DNA from: Polytrichum commune
Taxonomy: Eukaryota > Streptophyta > Polytrichopsida > Polytrichales > Polytrichaceae
NCBI GenBank assembly: GCA_950295325.1
Contig: OX485803.1
Location: forward strand, 37,589,554-37,649,553
Direction: 5' to 3'
DNA: 60,000 nucleotides
How positions within the stretch are numbered: position 1 is the stretch's first letter; each line of letters starts with the position of its first letter. Positions 1 through 10,586 of this stretch are shown here, piece after piece. The position numbers and the translations under genes are program-made. The notes beneath the pieces are model-generated. The model saw nothing but the letters and a program-made list of their open reading frames with translations, was not told the origin of the DNA and did no database searches.

Positions 1-130
1 CTAAAAAAATGGGCTAGGCCAACTATAGCTAGATTGAGACTTGAGAAATATGGGCTAGCCCAGTTATGGCTAGATTAAGGCCTAAAAAATATGGGCTAGC
101 CCAGTTAGTTATTAGCTAGCTAAAGATGGG
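1..130. repeat. degenerate tandem repeat of ~48-bp units rich in GGGCTAGCCCAG
   Basis: About two and a half diverged units, each with a core like ATGGGCTAGCCCAGTTATGG followed by an AGATT-AGGCC segment. A diverged relative with the same GGCTAG words recurs at about 660-740. The two blocks bracket the hAT transposase tail at 212-545, so they may be subterminal repeats of that element; this is inference. Confidence 0.5.
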
Positions 131-211
131 TCATGTAGCTCAATTGGCTCAAGCTAAGGCCCAACCACACTTGACTTTAGGGTGTTGTGGTTTTAAATAC
201 TAAAACCTAGA

Positions 212-545
212 ATGCCTTGTTTGGTAGAATCAGCCACCGCTTTGCTAGCATCCAAATCTGGGTCAAGTGGGCTAGAATGTGACTTTGGCAATCTAAATGC
301 TATCATCACCCCAAAGAGATCATCGCTTGGGGGAGAATTTGTAGAGGCGTCGATGATGTTGAAGTTGAACAAACATATAATGCCATACAATCCTTAAAAA
401 TTGATCTTGTTGGACAATTCCGATTGGAAGAATCACATTGCAAAACGCCCTATTCTCAATGAGGAGTTGCAGATAGAGGATGATGACAGTTCGTTGGTAG
501 AGAATGGCGAGCAACAAGAATTAGACATTGATGACGATGAGTGAT
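212..545 (+). pseudogene. hAT-family transposase C-terminal dimerisation segment, remnant
   Basis: The reading frame at 212-397 resembles the C-terminal dimerisation domain of hAT transposases: a Ser-Gly-Leu-Glu word (family pattern SAGLER), then a TPKRSSL word (family pattern TPRRN-L), then VEASMMLKLN (family pattern VEALVFLK-N). A second frame downstream carries an acidic tail (DDSSLVEN and DIDDDE) ending in TGA near 542, which is usual for these proteins. No upstream catalytic region is visible because the window begins here. A stop and a frame change split the tail, so this is a decayed copy. It is a plausible source family for the hAT-type MITE at 1691-2246. Family assignment rests on motif pattern only. 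Confidence 0.55.
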
Positions 546-759
546 TTCGACTGATATGAAATATGATTGTATTGATGAAATGACGCCTCCTTGAATTCAA
601 CATATGAATTAGTTGAGCTAGTTTTTTAGGACAACTAGCCCAACTATATGGTTAAAATCGATACCTGTAAAAAATGAGCTAGCTCATCTATGGCTAGATC
701 GAGGCCTGAAAAGTATGGGTTAGTCCAGCTAGCTAATGGGCTATAAAAGATCTGAAATA
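546..759. other. non-coding, no gene seen
   Basis: Contains the second GGCTAG-rich block (about 660-740). No conserved reading frame is visible. Confidence 0.6.
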
Positions 760-1000
760 TTATCATGGATCATTGAAATGTGAATGCAAAATCACTTGGT
801 AAGGCACAATAATTGCAACATTGTAAATCCATAATCCCCCAAAAATTACAAGGAACAACAAATAATGTTGGGTTGACATTTTGTGTTGGTGTCACTACAC
901 CATGGTTTCACAATTAGTATTGAGCAAGACAATTAGAATTGGTGACACTAAACATCATACTTAGTGTAGTTTCTTGTTCAAATTTGGAGGTTTGGAAGGG
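760..1000. repeat. dispersed repeat R1a, copy 1
   Basis: Closely resembles 23285-23500, in the same orientation: shared words include AATATTATCATGGAT, TGCAACATTGTAAA, CAAGGAACAACAAATAATG and ACAATTAGTATTGAGCAAGA. No coding capacity was recognised. Confidence 0.75.
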
Positions 1001-1682
1001 TGGTTTTGTTTTCAAATTTACATATATCTCACAAAACATAAAGTTTGAGCCCAAAGGGTGGGGGAGGGGATCAAAATAGATTTTGTAGATAATTTACAAA
1101 ATAAAATAAAAGCACATGCACAAGTTGTGAGTCAATACGTTCATACATTCATACAGGATTTTGATTGTTGTCAAAGATCCATATGTTGGAGCTTTGTGAT
1201 ATCAATATGAATGCATCCATATGTGGATGAAATAGCACTAATAAAAACAAAATCCCTTATAAGTTGAGGGCCCAATCGTTTCCAGTTTAGTCCCACATGA
1301 GACTAAGTTGGGGACTCCAATGCCCTTCAAAGTCAAAATGTCTGATTGTTTTCTCTTGAATCTCACTATAGAATGGATCATTATATATGTTCCCGATGGA
1401 TGACGATCTATGGGACATCCATTTATGTGTGTGTCCAACTCAATCTCACTACACTACTTATGGTATTTAGTGTCATGTACACTATTTACGAAGGGCCTAA
1501 ACTAGATGTCCAAATGTTCCGAAATGTCACGCCCGCTAATTATCAACATGATTCCATTTGTCAACATAAGTAATTTTTTCAAGTGAAAAAATTATCTTCA
1601 TTTTAACATTTAGAGTAGCACATTGGGATACGTTAGATGATAATCTTGCATTTTAGAATGCAAGGGGAAGATTTGTCAAGCT

Positions 1683-2254
1683 TACTAATGCATGCCTCCT
1701 AAAAAGTGTCAAATGCCCATCATAGTGTCGCCTTGTGCCACTTTTAAGTTTGCCGAAGTACCACTCTTAACTTTATCGCATTTGTTGTGTGTGTGTTGTT
1801 GGTTTTCGTTTAGCAACTGAAATATTAGAAATTTGGGGGTGTGTAATATACCATTGTAAAGGTCTTTTCAAGATGTTTGCAACAGTATATTACGTGCCCA
1901 AAATTTTAAAAATGCAGTCAGAGAATCAAAAAGAAATATTTGTAGTCGTTTAGCAACTGCAGATCAGGCTGGTCAAAAGAACCGCAACCAATTTTGGCTG
2001 TAGTTTTTTTGGGCATAGTTTTCTACTAGTGTTTCCATTCTCAAATGGGAGAAGGACGCGAATCGAACTTCGCTCACCAACCTGGCATTGGAGGGTATCT
2101 TCCATAGCAAGGAGCACAATCACCTTACCAAAATTTGAGCGCAAACAAAACATTAAATTCATTGATGTCACTTTTAATTCTTCTAGTGTGCCACTTTTAA
2201 GCTAAAAGTGGCAAAGGGTGGCATATGCCACTTTTTAGGAGGCCTATACTAATG
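1683..2254. mobile_element. hAT-type MITE with 8-bp target duplication
   Basis: The element body is 1691-2246 (556 bp), flanked by a perfect 8-bp direct repeat TACTAATG at 1683-1690 and 2247-2254. Its ends are 27-bp inverted repeats: left begins CATGCCTCCTAAAAAGTG, right (reverse complement) begins TAGGCCTCCTAAAAAGTG. An 8-bp duplication and ends starting C/T-A are characteristic of hAT elements. The inside has no transposase. The related repeat at about 18868-18880 lacks the insertion, so the empty site is present in the same window. Confidence 0.88.
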
Positions 2255-2266
2255 GCAAGTATCATG

Positions 2267-2745
2267 TGTTTACCAGAGCCCAACAATTTTCCTTTAAATT
2301 GCACCCATACCCAGACCATGCCCATCAGCAACGACCTATGCCCACCCATGGCCACCCATGGCCACCCATGCTATTTAAATTGCACCCATGTATTCAAAAA
2401 TTATGTAATGTATATCACCCGCCTACACCAAGTCTTGGTTGGATTGGACAAATAAAAGGTCGTTCACTATCGTTGGCTTCAACCCGAAGCGCTTCTTGGT
2501 TAGCGTATTCCCTGCATCCGAGAAGTTTGACTCCGATTTGGAGTTGGATGCAGGGATGCACAAAACCGAACGTGCCACGTGCGACATGATGGGGAATGTG
2601 GGGGCTCCTTTCAACTTCCACCACAAGAGAATACTGAATTTAGCAGTGGTATCCAATATGCTTTGCTTTAGCTCATGCTCACCCATGAGCAATAATATTG
2701 AACCCATGCCCACCTATGAACAATAACATCGCAGCCATGCCCACC
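2267..2745. other. unidentified insertion in repeat R1b
   Basis: This sequence is absent from the R1b copy at 18.6-19.1 kb. It holds short tandem iterations of CCCACCCATGGCCA (about 2337-2372) and further ACCCATGCCCACC words near 2700-2750. An open frame at 2439-2726 (95 codons, plus strand) shows no motif that I recognise. Insertion edges were not resolved. Confidence 0.45.
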
Positions 2746-3199
2746 CATGTGGAACATAGACATCCACCTCATAACACTATTGCTCATACTCATGCTAAGA
2801 TATTAGTAAGCACACTCGAGCGCCAAGTGTCATGATACGACGCGTATGGTGAAGTCCTTAATCATCAAATGTACCTAGCATACGTTGCAAAGCAAGGTAA
2901 GTAACACAATTTCACATGTGACACTAAATGCCATAAATGGTATAGATGAATTCAACATCTCTTATGCTAGCTCCAAGATTTTTTATTTATTTTTATAAAA
3001 AAAACGGTGAATAAAAAACCATCTCCAAGTTACAAGGAGTCACCGAATCTTTCACCTGCAACTTACTTGCGTAGCATGAACCCTTGGCCAAGTTTAGGCA
3101 GGTAGGCTTCACTGATAATAAAAAGTGCAGATCCAGGCAACTTCATTTTGTGGCTCCCATTGTAGCAGCTTATTATTATTGTAATTAGTTATTATTGCA

Positions 3200-4381
3200 C
3201 TCAATTGGCTACGGGGGACGTTAAATCTCTCCCTACGAGCTTTTCGGGGGAGGTAGATACGGGCAGGGGCAGCCCCAGATAGAAATAGAGATTTTCTGGA
3301 CCTAATCAATCTTTTTTGTTCGTCCCGTCCGATTTTGAAAAAATCATTGTCCTTGCATTTTTGAAGGCCACTTATTCACAAACCCCATATTGAGTGCACT
3401 TCACCTTCAAGGGGGGGAGGGAGAGAGCTGGGCATTTCTTGGTAAGAGCTAAGCTTGTATTCAAGCATAGTCCTATTCAGAAAACATCCTCCATATGGAG
3501 GCCATTCCATTCATATACATATCTTTGTACTATTTAACAAAAACCCGGGTGGGTGGGTGGGATCCCTCCTCATATCAGTACAATACATGTCTTAGTAGGT
3601 CTACTATAAGGTGTAACCATGGTTTGACACCTTCTCTTGCATACAACTCATATTCAACTAACTCTATATACCTTGCATTTCTTTGAAGTTACTATGTATA
3701 TACTATACAACTCCTTAGTCAAAAACTTGGAAGGACCATTGTCATCATGTGCACTTCAAAATATAACCCAATAATCAATATATGTGTAAGTATTCATCAT
3801 CTCCATCAAGGAATACATACAATATATGAGCACTAAGTGTATGAATCCAAAAAGGTAAACAAACTCTAAGGATGTCGTTCAAAATTGTGAAGGGTCTGCC
3901 TCACCTGTGCCCATGCAACCAACCAACAAAAAATGAGGATTAGTCACGTACACGAGGTGAATAACAGCAGAACCCAATTGTTATCTATGTCACACAATCA
4001 AACAACGATACATCTATTGATTTTGCATTACCACATACTCCGTAAGAGAGTATTTTACCTGTTCCTTTGCCATTGAAGTTTCTTGTGGGGTCAGATTGAA
4101 GCACTTAGCCTAAATCACCCACTAGTTAACTTCCTCTACCCTAATCACAGAGTTTACCAAAGATAACCGTTTAGTGCGGTTCAACCTTTGAGTGAAAAGG
4201 AGCTTTCTCAAGTCCTTGCTCTTGATATATGATTAGGTTTACAATCTTGTCCGTAGATGCCATGAGTAGAATCTATGGTGGACAATAGTTAGGTAGAGTT
4301 CTTCTAACCCTAAGGTACTTATCCTTTAAAGATTAGATTTACAGATCTCAGTAATTTATGTTTGGCAAAGTAAAAACAGAG

Positions 4382-4419
<38 letters not shown>

Positions 4420-5270
4420 TCTGACTTAGTAAAGAAGCAATTGATTGGGATTTCATTCCGGAAGTGAAAGTGTCAATAAAGCATGTAATTAACGTGGAAG
4501 TCCAAAACATTACAACATCCTCATTAGCATGGATGTCATAATTTTTGTGACTTACCAATTGAAGGGGTCTTTATCATTTTAAAATGAAACTTAAATTAGT
4601 GTGCAAATTTTAGTATGTAAATTTTATTGTAGTTTAGGTAATTAGGCTTGATTACATTTAATCACGCTTGATTAGTTTGAATGCGTATGAATATTTGTGA
4701 AAGTAGAAGGCATTACCTGAACTACTATAAAATATACATATTAAAATCAGCGCACTAATTTAAGTTTCATTTTAGAATGACAAAGACCCCTTCAAATGGT
4801 AAGTCACCAAAGTCATGACATCAATGCTAATGAGGATTTTGTAATGTTTTTGACTCCCGAGCTAGTTACATGCTTTATTGACTCCAGTAGAGAGGAACGG
4901 GCTCACATTCACGTTGGAGTACAAGTAAAACTCCAATATTACTTTTATTTTATTTTATGCTTTATTGACACTTTCACTTCCGAGATGAAATCCCACTTCA
5001 TTTCTTCTTTACTAAGTGGAAGTACACACACACACATACACACACAAGATCTTGGACCTTGAAGATGAAGTGCACTCAATATGGGATTTGTGGATAAATG
5101 GCCTTCAAGAACGCAAGGGCAACAGTTGTTCTCGACATCGGGCAAAAGTTTTCGGTCGGGTCTAGAAAAATCTCGATTTCTTTTCTGTGGGGGCTGCCCC
5201 TGCCCGTATCTACCTCCCCCGAAAAGCTCGTCAGGGGGAGGTTTCCATTGGCTACGTACGAAGCCATTGT
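3200..5270. repeat. large imperfect inverted repeat (foldback) of about 2 kb
   Basis: Two segments are repeated in inverted order. The outer pair is 3200-3420 against 5065-5250 (shared TCGGGGGAGGTAGATACGGG and GAGTGCACTTCA on one strand). The inner pair is 4319-4615 against 4745-5062 (shared reading frame with words ANEDVVMF/ANEDFVMF and CFIDTFTS). The centre lies near 4680, flanked by AAATTAGTG and its complement. The left arm carries about 900 extra bases (3430-4320) and the right arm about 80. No transposase, and no target duplication could be fixed. Confidence 0.75.
4385..4418. repeat. (AG)n microsatellite
   Basis: About 16 uninterrupted AG dinucleotides. It lies inside the left arm of the inverted repeat; the right arm has an (AC)n tract at 5022-5045 at the matching place. 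Confidence 0.9.
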
Positions 5271-5337
5271 GAAGCTCATAGCCGGTGCCCGCAAACCACA
5301 CCACTTATCATAAGTAGGCAATGTGGACCATCGACCT

Positions 5338-5369
5338 CTCCTATCCTATCCTATCCTACCCTATCCTAT
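5338..5369. repeat. (CCTAT)n short tandem repeat
   Basis: Five to six copies of CCTAT, one with a C substitution. No coding or regulatory role is visible. Confidence 0.8.
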
Positions 5370-5591
5370 GACTCCTCTCCTCCTGCACCGACCCTTCTTT
5401 AATTAATAACTTACCCGTAACGTATGCTATGCCGTACGTACATGCAGCTGACATTCAAAGAACATATATTGACCCCCCTGCATCATTATATACCCCCCCC
5501 CCCCTTCTTCACGCACTTGACCAGCCACACTTCCCAGTACGGTGACTGGTAGCCATGAAATCAATGGTCGCTAGCTTAACTGCGACACGGC

Positions 5592-6267
5592 TAAGGTAGA
5601 GGGTGCTTAACCAACACTTTAAGCTATTGCACATACATATGGCTATGTGGTTGATTTAAAAAATAAATATATTCATATTAGCCTTTGGGCTAAACATATT
5701 ATGTATCAAGAAAGAAAAATTATTTTTTTAGTCTCAATTGAATATTTGATGAATATTCAAAGTCAAAACTACTAGCTTCCTTTAAGCAATTCATAGGCCC
5801 TGTGTATGGCAACCTCACATATGATGAGGACCTCCACCTTCATTGCCTAGAACCAACACAATATAGTTGGGTACTAGACCCAAACTACATCAAAGCCCAA
5901 GTAATAATGATACACAAAGCCACACGGATCCCACCCGGTTCAGGCATCCTGGGAACCGACCCCCTTGCATCCCGGGAAATGGCCCTATTGTGTTTTGTGG
6001 GCTTACCTCCTTGGCATTGTGAATAGAATGGCTAGAATAGGCATTAACAAGCCATCCTAATCCCACCTTGAACCAACCCGAGATAGAGTGGAGCCTGTTA
6101 CCTACCCTACATGGAGGTAGTGGAGGCTATTATGAGGTGGCATCACTAATGACACCTAAAACTATCACTCCATGGGCCCAGACACTCCTACTTTGCCTGG
6201 TACGGTTCATAGAGTGTTGGCAATTGGGAGGCGTTTATAGGTGTTGGTTTTAGCACCCTCTACCTTA
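5592..6267. mobile_element. TIR element family T1, copy 1, TA target site
   Basis: Body 5594-6265 (672 bp). The left end reads AGGTAGAGGGTGCTTAA and the right end, reversed, AGGTAGAGGGTGCTAAAA. Each end is bordered by TA (5592-5593 and 6266-6267). A second copy lies in the opposite orientation at 29289-30013, similar over its whole length. No transposase frame. TA duplication fits Tc1/mariner-type elements, but the TIR is not one that I recognise. Confidence 0.82.
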
Positions 6268-6529
6268 CTTTGGACCAACCAACATGTGATCAGGGCTAAC
6301 TTCTTCAAAAGATGATCGACTGTTTGATGTTCCTTTACTCATATGAGTCATCTTTATACATACATAACGTTATTCAGATTCATAACAATGTTATGTGGGA
6401 CTGATAGTAATCTACAAAATATTCCTCATATTCCGATCGGATGTGGGAATATTCCGTTGAATATTGTCGGTCCCCACGTAACATTGGTATGCACAGGTGA
6501 ACTAGAAGTAGTGCGATGGTCATGATTTG
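6268..6529. other. non-coding, no gene seen
   Basis: No repeat partner or conserved frame recognised, apart from possible upstream extension of the LTR-like repeat that follows. Confidence 0.5.
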
Positions 6530-9032
6530 GTGCCAATGCATTCCTAGGATCCCAATTGAATTGATTGGTGATTTGCAATACATGGTAGAGATGTTTCAGT
6601 TTTCAAGGTATGTGTTCCTACGTACTTCATGAATAAATCGAATGGACTTTGGTAGTTTTACTGTCGACGTGAGTAAGGGCCCGTTCTTTCTAGAGTTGGT
6701 CGAGTGGGTTTACCCCATTCGAGTCTATGTCTAGGAGTAGTGTCATCATGTAGATAGGAGGGTTTTGTAACATAGAGTAGGACTTGTGCAGAAGGGATCG
6801 GTAGGTGGGACATAAATTAAGGGTTAGGATAATTAGTGGTGTTGATGCATCTTGGGGGGGGGGGTGTAAGGTGAAGGGCTAGGGGTGTTAGGTTTTTTGT
6901 ATAGATTTGTTGTTGTGGGGGTCAAGTAGATAGGTTGAGATTGCGTGTTTTAGGGGGGTTGGTTGGGACTTTGTCCTATGTGAAGGGCCGAGGTCGGATC
7001 CTTGTGCGCCCATGGTGCTAGTTGATGCATGAAAGCATTATTCCCTAGTTCCAAGCTGTGGTTGGGTGGGAACCTCCGTAACGTGTGAACTTGGCATTTT
7101 ATTACTGGTCTGATAGAGCGTTGACGGGGGGTGAGGTGGAGCACGATTTTGGCAAGAAATTTTGGTAGCGTGTGGGTAAGTTATGTGTGTAAGGGTTGCC
7201 AAGAAGAATAATCTTGTTGTATTGATTATGATGGGCGTGTTGAAGTTGTTGTCTTGTGTCCTCGTGTTTTTGAGAGATGGCTTTGGTAGATGGTGAGGTT
7301 GATTTGGAGGTGGTAATTCCAAAGATAACAAGAGGGGGTGATGTGGTTGAGGATGTCATAGGTACCTCCTTTGCAATAGTATAAGAAGAGGTTGCAATTG
7401 AAGAGGCTCCGGTTGTAAACGCTCATGATGTGGCATGTCTCAAACAAGTTTGTGACGGCCGTGGGAAGGAGTACGTGATGGTGGCTCTAGTCGTCATGTG
7501 TGTTCCCGCATGGTAAGGTGGGCGCCCAATCAGGCAGGGCCTTATGATGCACCAACTTGAAGTTTAATGATCTTAATGGCGGAGGGCCCATCAGTTCCAG
7601 GAGTGGATTGCCAGTGATGCAGTGGGAATCTTATGAGGGAGCGCATGGGGTGGTTATTAGTTGGATTGAGGATGGCAATATAGTTTATAGTCATCATCGG
7701 CGCTTGAGGGGGCCAATGTTGCCCTTGTTGCCTGATGAAGGTGCACATGTTGTTGTAATGTTGACAGAGTAGGTAGTAGCTTTCATGGCTCCCAACTCTA
7801 GAGTTGTGGATAGACTGGGGTGGGAGTTGTTTAGGGACATAAAAGGTTCATGGATATGCCTCTCCTTGGCTAAAAAAACACTTGGTCTCTCACCATGAGC
7901 TTCAATTTATGGAGTGTGTGTGATATTATGGTTTTTGGAAATATCTGGATGCCAAGTAAGTCTTGTATCTTAGTTAGTGTTGATGGTGTGTTGACCATGA
8001 GAGGCATAGGCAAGGGGGGTTAATAATATCAAGGTGGTGGAGGGACATGGGTTTGGTTATGTCCTATCTTTTGTTTATTAAGGATGATATAGGTTAAATA
8101 TTGTATGGGATGCAGTGTAGTTTTTCCATTAGTGTAGAGATGAGGATTTGGGCAGTATGAGGTTGGAGAGGGATCGTATTGTGCATGTGTGGATTGCCCC
8201 TTTGACCCATGTGGTGAGTATGAGCAAGGGTTTGACTTGCCAACCTAATGTGCATAGTTTGGCTAGCAATGGGTTGTATTTTTGTAGTCAATATGCTATG
8301 GAATTTCCTAGAAGTTTATCATTACAGAAGGTAAATTTGATTAGCTAGAGGTGCAAGCCAAGGGCTGGAAAACATGGGGTTTACTTCTTTGGTGGTACCA
8401 AGGACACACATTATGTCGAGTTTGAATCGGGTGAAACACATGCAACTTGGGAAGTGACATTCACATGGGAGGGTATTCTTGCATGGTATGTGGTGTTGTG
8501 TTCATGCGGTAATGAGTGTGTATCATTGGGCTAGGTTATAAGAGAGGGGATGTTAACAATGGCCTTGTTGTGCCTCGCCATACATAGACCATGGATGTAC
8601 CTATTTTTGCATTTGGATAGAAGGTGGGGGCCATGTATCAATTTCTTTGAGGGGGCAAAGGATGGTGTGTATGCTTGGATATATGCATGGCCAATATATG
8701 TGCTTACGTAGGTTGCCCATATACATGCATAGCGGAACTTTAGGACTTGGTTGAGTTGTGCATCTATTGTCCAAGATCCCAGTTCATATGATCCCCAGTT
8801 GAATCAACTCATGATTTGCAATAGGGAGTATAGATGTTTCAGTTTCAAGGTGTGTGTTTCTACACACTTCATGAATGAATAAAGTGGACTTGAACAGTTT
8901 TATTACCCACGTGATTAAGGGCCCGTTCATTCTAGAGTTGGTCGAGTGGGTTTACCCCATTCGAGTCTACACCTAGGAGTATTGTCTACATGTAGATAGG
9001 AGGGCTTTGTAACATAAAGTTGAACTTGTGCA
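6530..9032. mobile_element. LTR-like direct repeat pair around a non-coding core
   Basis: Direct repeats at about 6530-6790 and 8755-9032 share GGGCCCGTTCTTTCTAGAG, GTTGGTCGAGTGGGTTTACC and CCCATTCGAGTCTA. The most similar part runs TGATTTGCAATA...CTTGTGCA, 222 bp at 6569-6790 and 221 bp at 8812-9032, starting TG and ending CA as LTRs do. The 2.0-kb core has no gag or pol frame, so a non-autonomous (TRIM/LARD-like) element is possible. No clear primer-binding site, purine tract or 5-bp target duplication was found. Confidence 0.5.
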
Positions 9033-9770
9033 TAAAGGATTCCGGGAAGTTGTAACCTTTCTCCACTTTGGCCTGAACCATCTCCCCATCAAGCAACAGA
9101 ATAATAACTTTGTCGCCTTTGAGCAAGGCAATAGCATTAGTCTTTGAATTTTGCAAACTAACCTTTAGCAAAACCCGAGGGCAGTTGATGTGTGTGCATG
9201 GTGCGGGTATGATTCGGCCATGGGTGTTTAGGGTCGAGTGTTATTGTACCAGGGTGTCTGGGAGGGAAGCGCAACCGGTGGCGGCCCTAGCTCAAACATG
9301 GTGTGGAGCTTCCGGTATCCGAGCTGCCAAAGAGGCTAGCATAAGGCTTGAGCACATGGCAGCGGCCTGCCTTGGCCTCCGCTTGGCGGACTACTAGGTG
9401 GCCTCTCGCGGTTGGCCGGCGGGGGAGGCTGATACGCCACGCGGGCACAAAGTGCCTTGCCGCACCCCCCCCCCCTATCTCGTGTGTAATCTCAGTGTGT
9501 AATCTCGCGCGTCTTCCAATTTCCCTATCTCGTGTGTAATCTCAGTGTCATGAAAGAGAAAGGAAAAAGAGGAAGTTTGAGTGTTGCGGTATGAAACTTG
9601 CAAAGAATTACCTGGCGGAGGACGGCAAACCCGTGGGTTCTGGGTTGGGACGGAGGGTCCGCTTCACCACCCTCGCCGGCGGAGTTGGATGAGAATCATC
9701 ACCTCCGCTAGGCAGAACGGCTGATGGTTGCTCATGTGCGCGACACTGTAGGAGAACGCAAAGTCGTTGC
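9033..9770. other. non-coding, locally GC-rich
   Basis: The 9200-9470 part is much richer in G+C than its surroundings and ends in a C-run at about 9465-9475. Next come two diverged copies of CTATCTCGTGTGTAATCTCA (about 9475-9550). No conserved protein was recognised. Confidence 0.5.
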
Positions 9771-9779
9771 TTGGAGACC

Positions 9780-10010
9780 CAAGTAGTGATCGGGGGAGAT
9801 TTTTGAACATGCATAATCAGTTGAGATCCTAGTGTTTGCAAGTCCAACCGGTCACATGTTGACATCATGTGGTTTTCCTTTATTGAATTGGGGTATATTC
9901 TTATATAGATTCCTCTAAGATGATCGGTCTTGAACTTCTTCAACCGCATATTTCTCAATCTCAACCAGTTCATCTGTAACTAATTGCTGGTTCTCCCCGA
10001 TCATAGGGCC
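9780..10010. repeat. dispersed repeat R2, copy 1
   Basis: One of three direct-orientation copies (others 20815-21045 and 47945-48180). Shared landmarks in order: a GGGGGAGATT-like start, GATCCTAGTGTTTGCAAGTC, a C/T-rich middle with TTGAATTG, TTCTTCAACC..., then CTCAACC-GTTCATCTGTAACT and CTGGTTCTCCCC. Length about 230 bp. No TIRs; a solo LTR is the simplest guess. Confidence 0.7.
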
Positions 10011-10276
10011 CAAGGTCGGGAGTGGCAAGGTCACGAGGGCTTAAGGCCTTCAAAGGTCAGGGATGGGGAGTGTCAAGTGAGGAGAAGGTGCTGGACAAGT
10101 AAGTTAGTGGCCGGAAATCGGGGTTGTCGAGTGCAGGAGGGCGCAGGAGATGGAGCCCAAGGAGAGTGGAGAGTAGGTAGGTGGTGGGTTTTACTTGTTT
10201 GTGTTTTTTTTGGGTAACGAGAAGGACAATAGCAATGGCTGTGATCTAGATGTGATAGAGTAGAAGGCACTAGGTG

Positions 10277-10586
10277 GTGTTAGGGGGTTCTCCCTAAATA
10301 CCCCCGACGAGCGTTGCAGGTGTCAGGTTCGGAGGCCAGGTTCAGTGGGGTTTATTTTTCTGGCCCTCCCCGTTTTAGCCACTTGGTGACTTTTTTTGGT
10401 TTTTTTTTTGCTAAATTTGGGTCCTGCGGCCCCAAATTACCCTAGGGAGCCCCTTATGAGATCAAATAAGGCCCCACCCAATTAAAAAAATAGGGGGCAT
10501 GTTTTATGCCAACCCTGCCACCCCCTCCTGAACCTAACCTCCGAGCCACGCTCGTCGGGGGTATTTAGGCAAATCCGTGTTAGGGG
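10277..10586. mobile_element. Mutator-like MITE with 10-bp target duplication
   Basis: Body about 10287-10576 (290 bp), flanked by perfect 10-bp direct repeats GTGTTAGGGG at 10277-10286 and 10577-10586. Inverted repeats near both ends share CCTAAATACCCCCGACGAGC and continue imperfectly for about 50 bp (GGTTCGGAGGCCAGGTTCAG against GCTCGGAGGTTAGGTTCAGG). Ends start with G. A 9-11-bp duplication with long TIRs is typical of Mutator-like elements. No coding sequence inside. Confidence 0.78.

Larger units (their letters stand above)
1440..2950. repeat. dispersed repeat R1b, copy 1, with nested insertions
   Basis: Matches 18600-19130 in the same orientation. The left part (1440-1690) shares GGTATTTAGTGTCA, ACACTATTT-GAAGGGCCTAAA and ATGCAAGGGGAAGAT. 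The right part (2247-2270 and 2745-2950) shares TCATGTGTTTA/C, CACCTCATAACA and TTAGTAAGC-CACT-GA. Copy 1 is interrupted twice relative to copy 2: by the hAT-type MITE at 1691-2246 and by about 480 bp of unknown sequence at roughly 2267-2745. Confidence 0.75.

Noticed and set aside
2040-2120. tRNA-like 3' half (GTTCGATTC on the minus strand) inside the hAT-type MITE
   Set aside because: No acceptor or anticodon stem could be folded. It is at most a B-box-like word, so neither a tRNA nor a SINE head is claimed.
4319-5062. A protein gene encoded by the mirrored frames (CFIDTFTS words)
   Set aside because: The frame occurs in both arms of an inverted repeat, includes a dinucleotide tract and has no motif. 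Shared repeat ancestry is enough.
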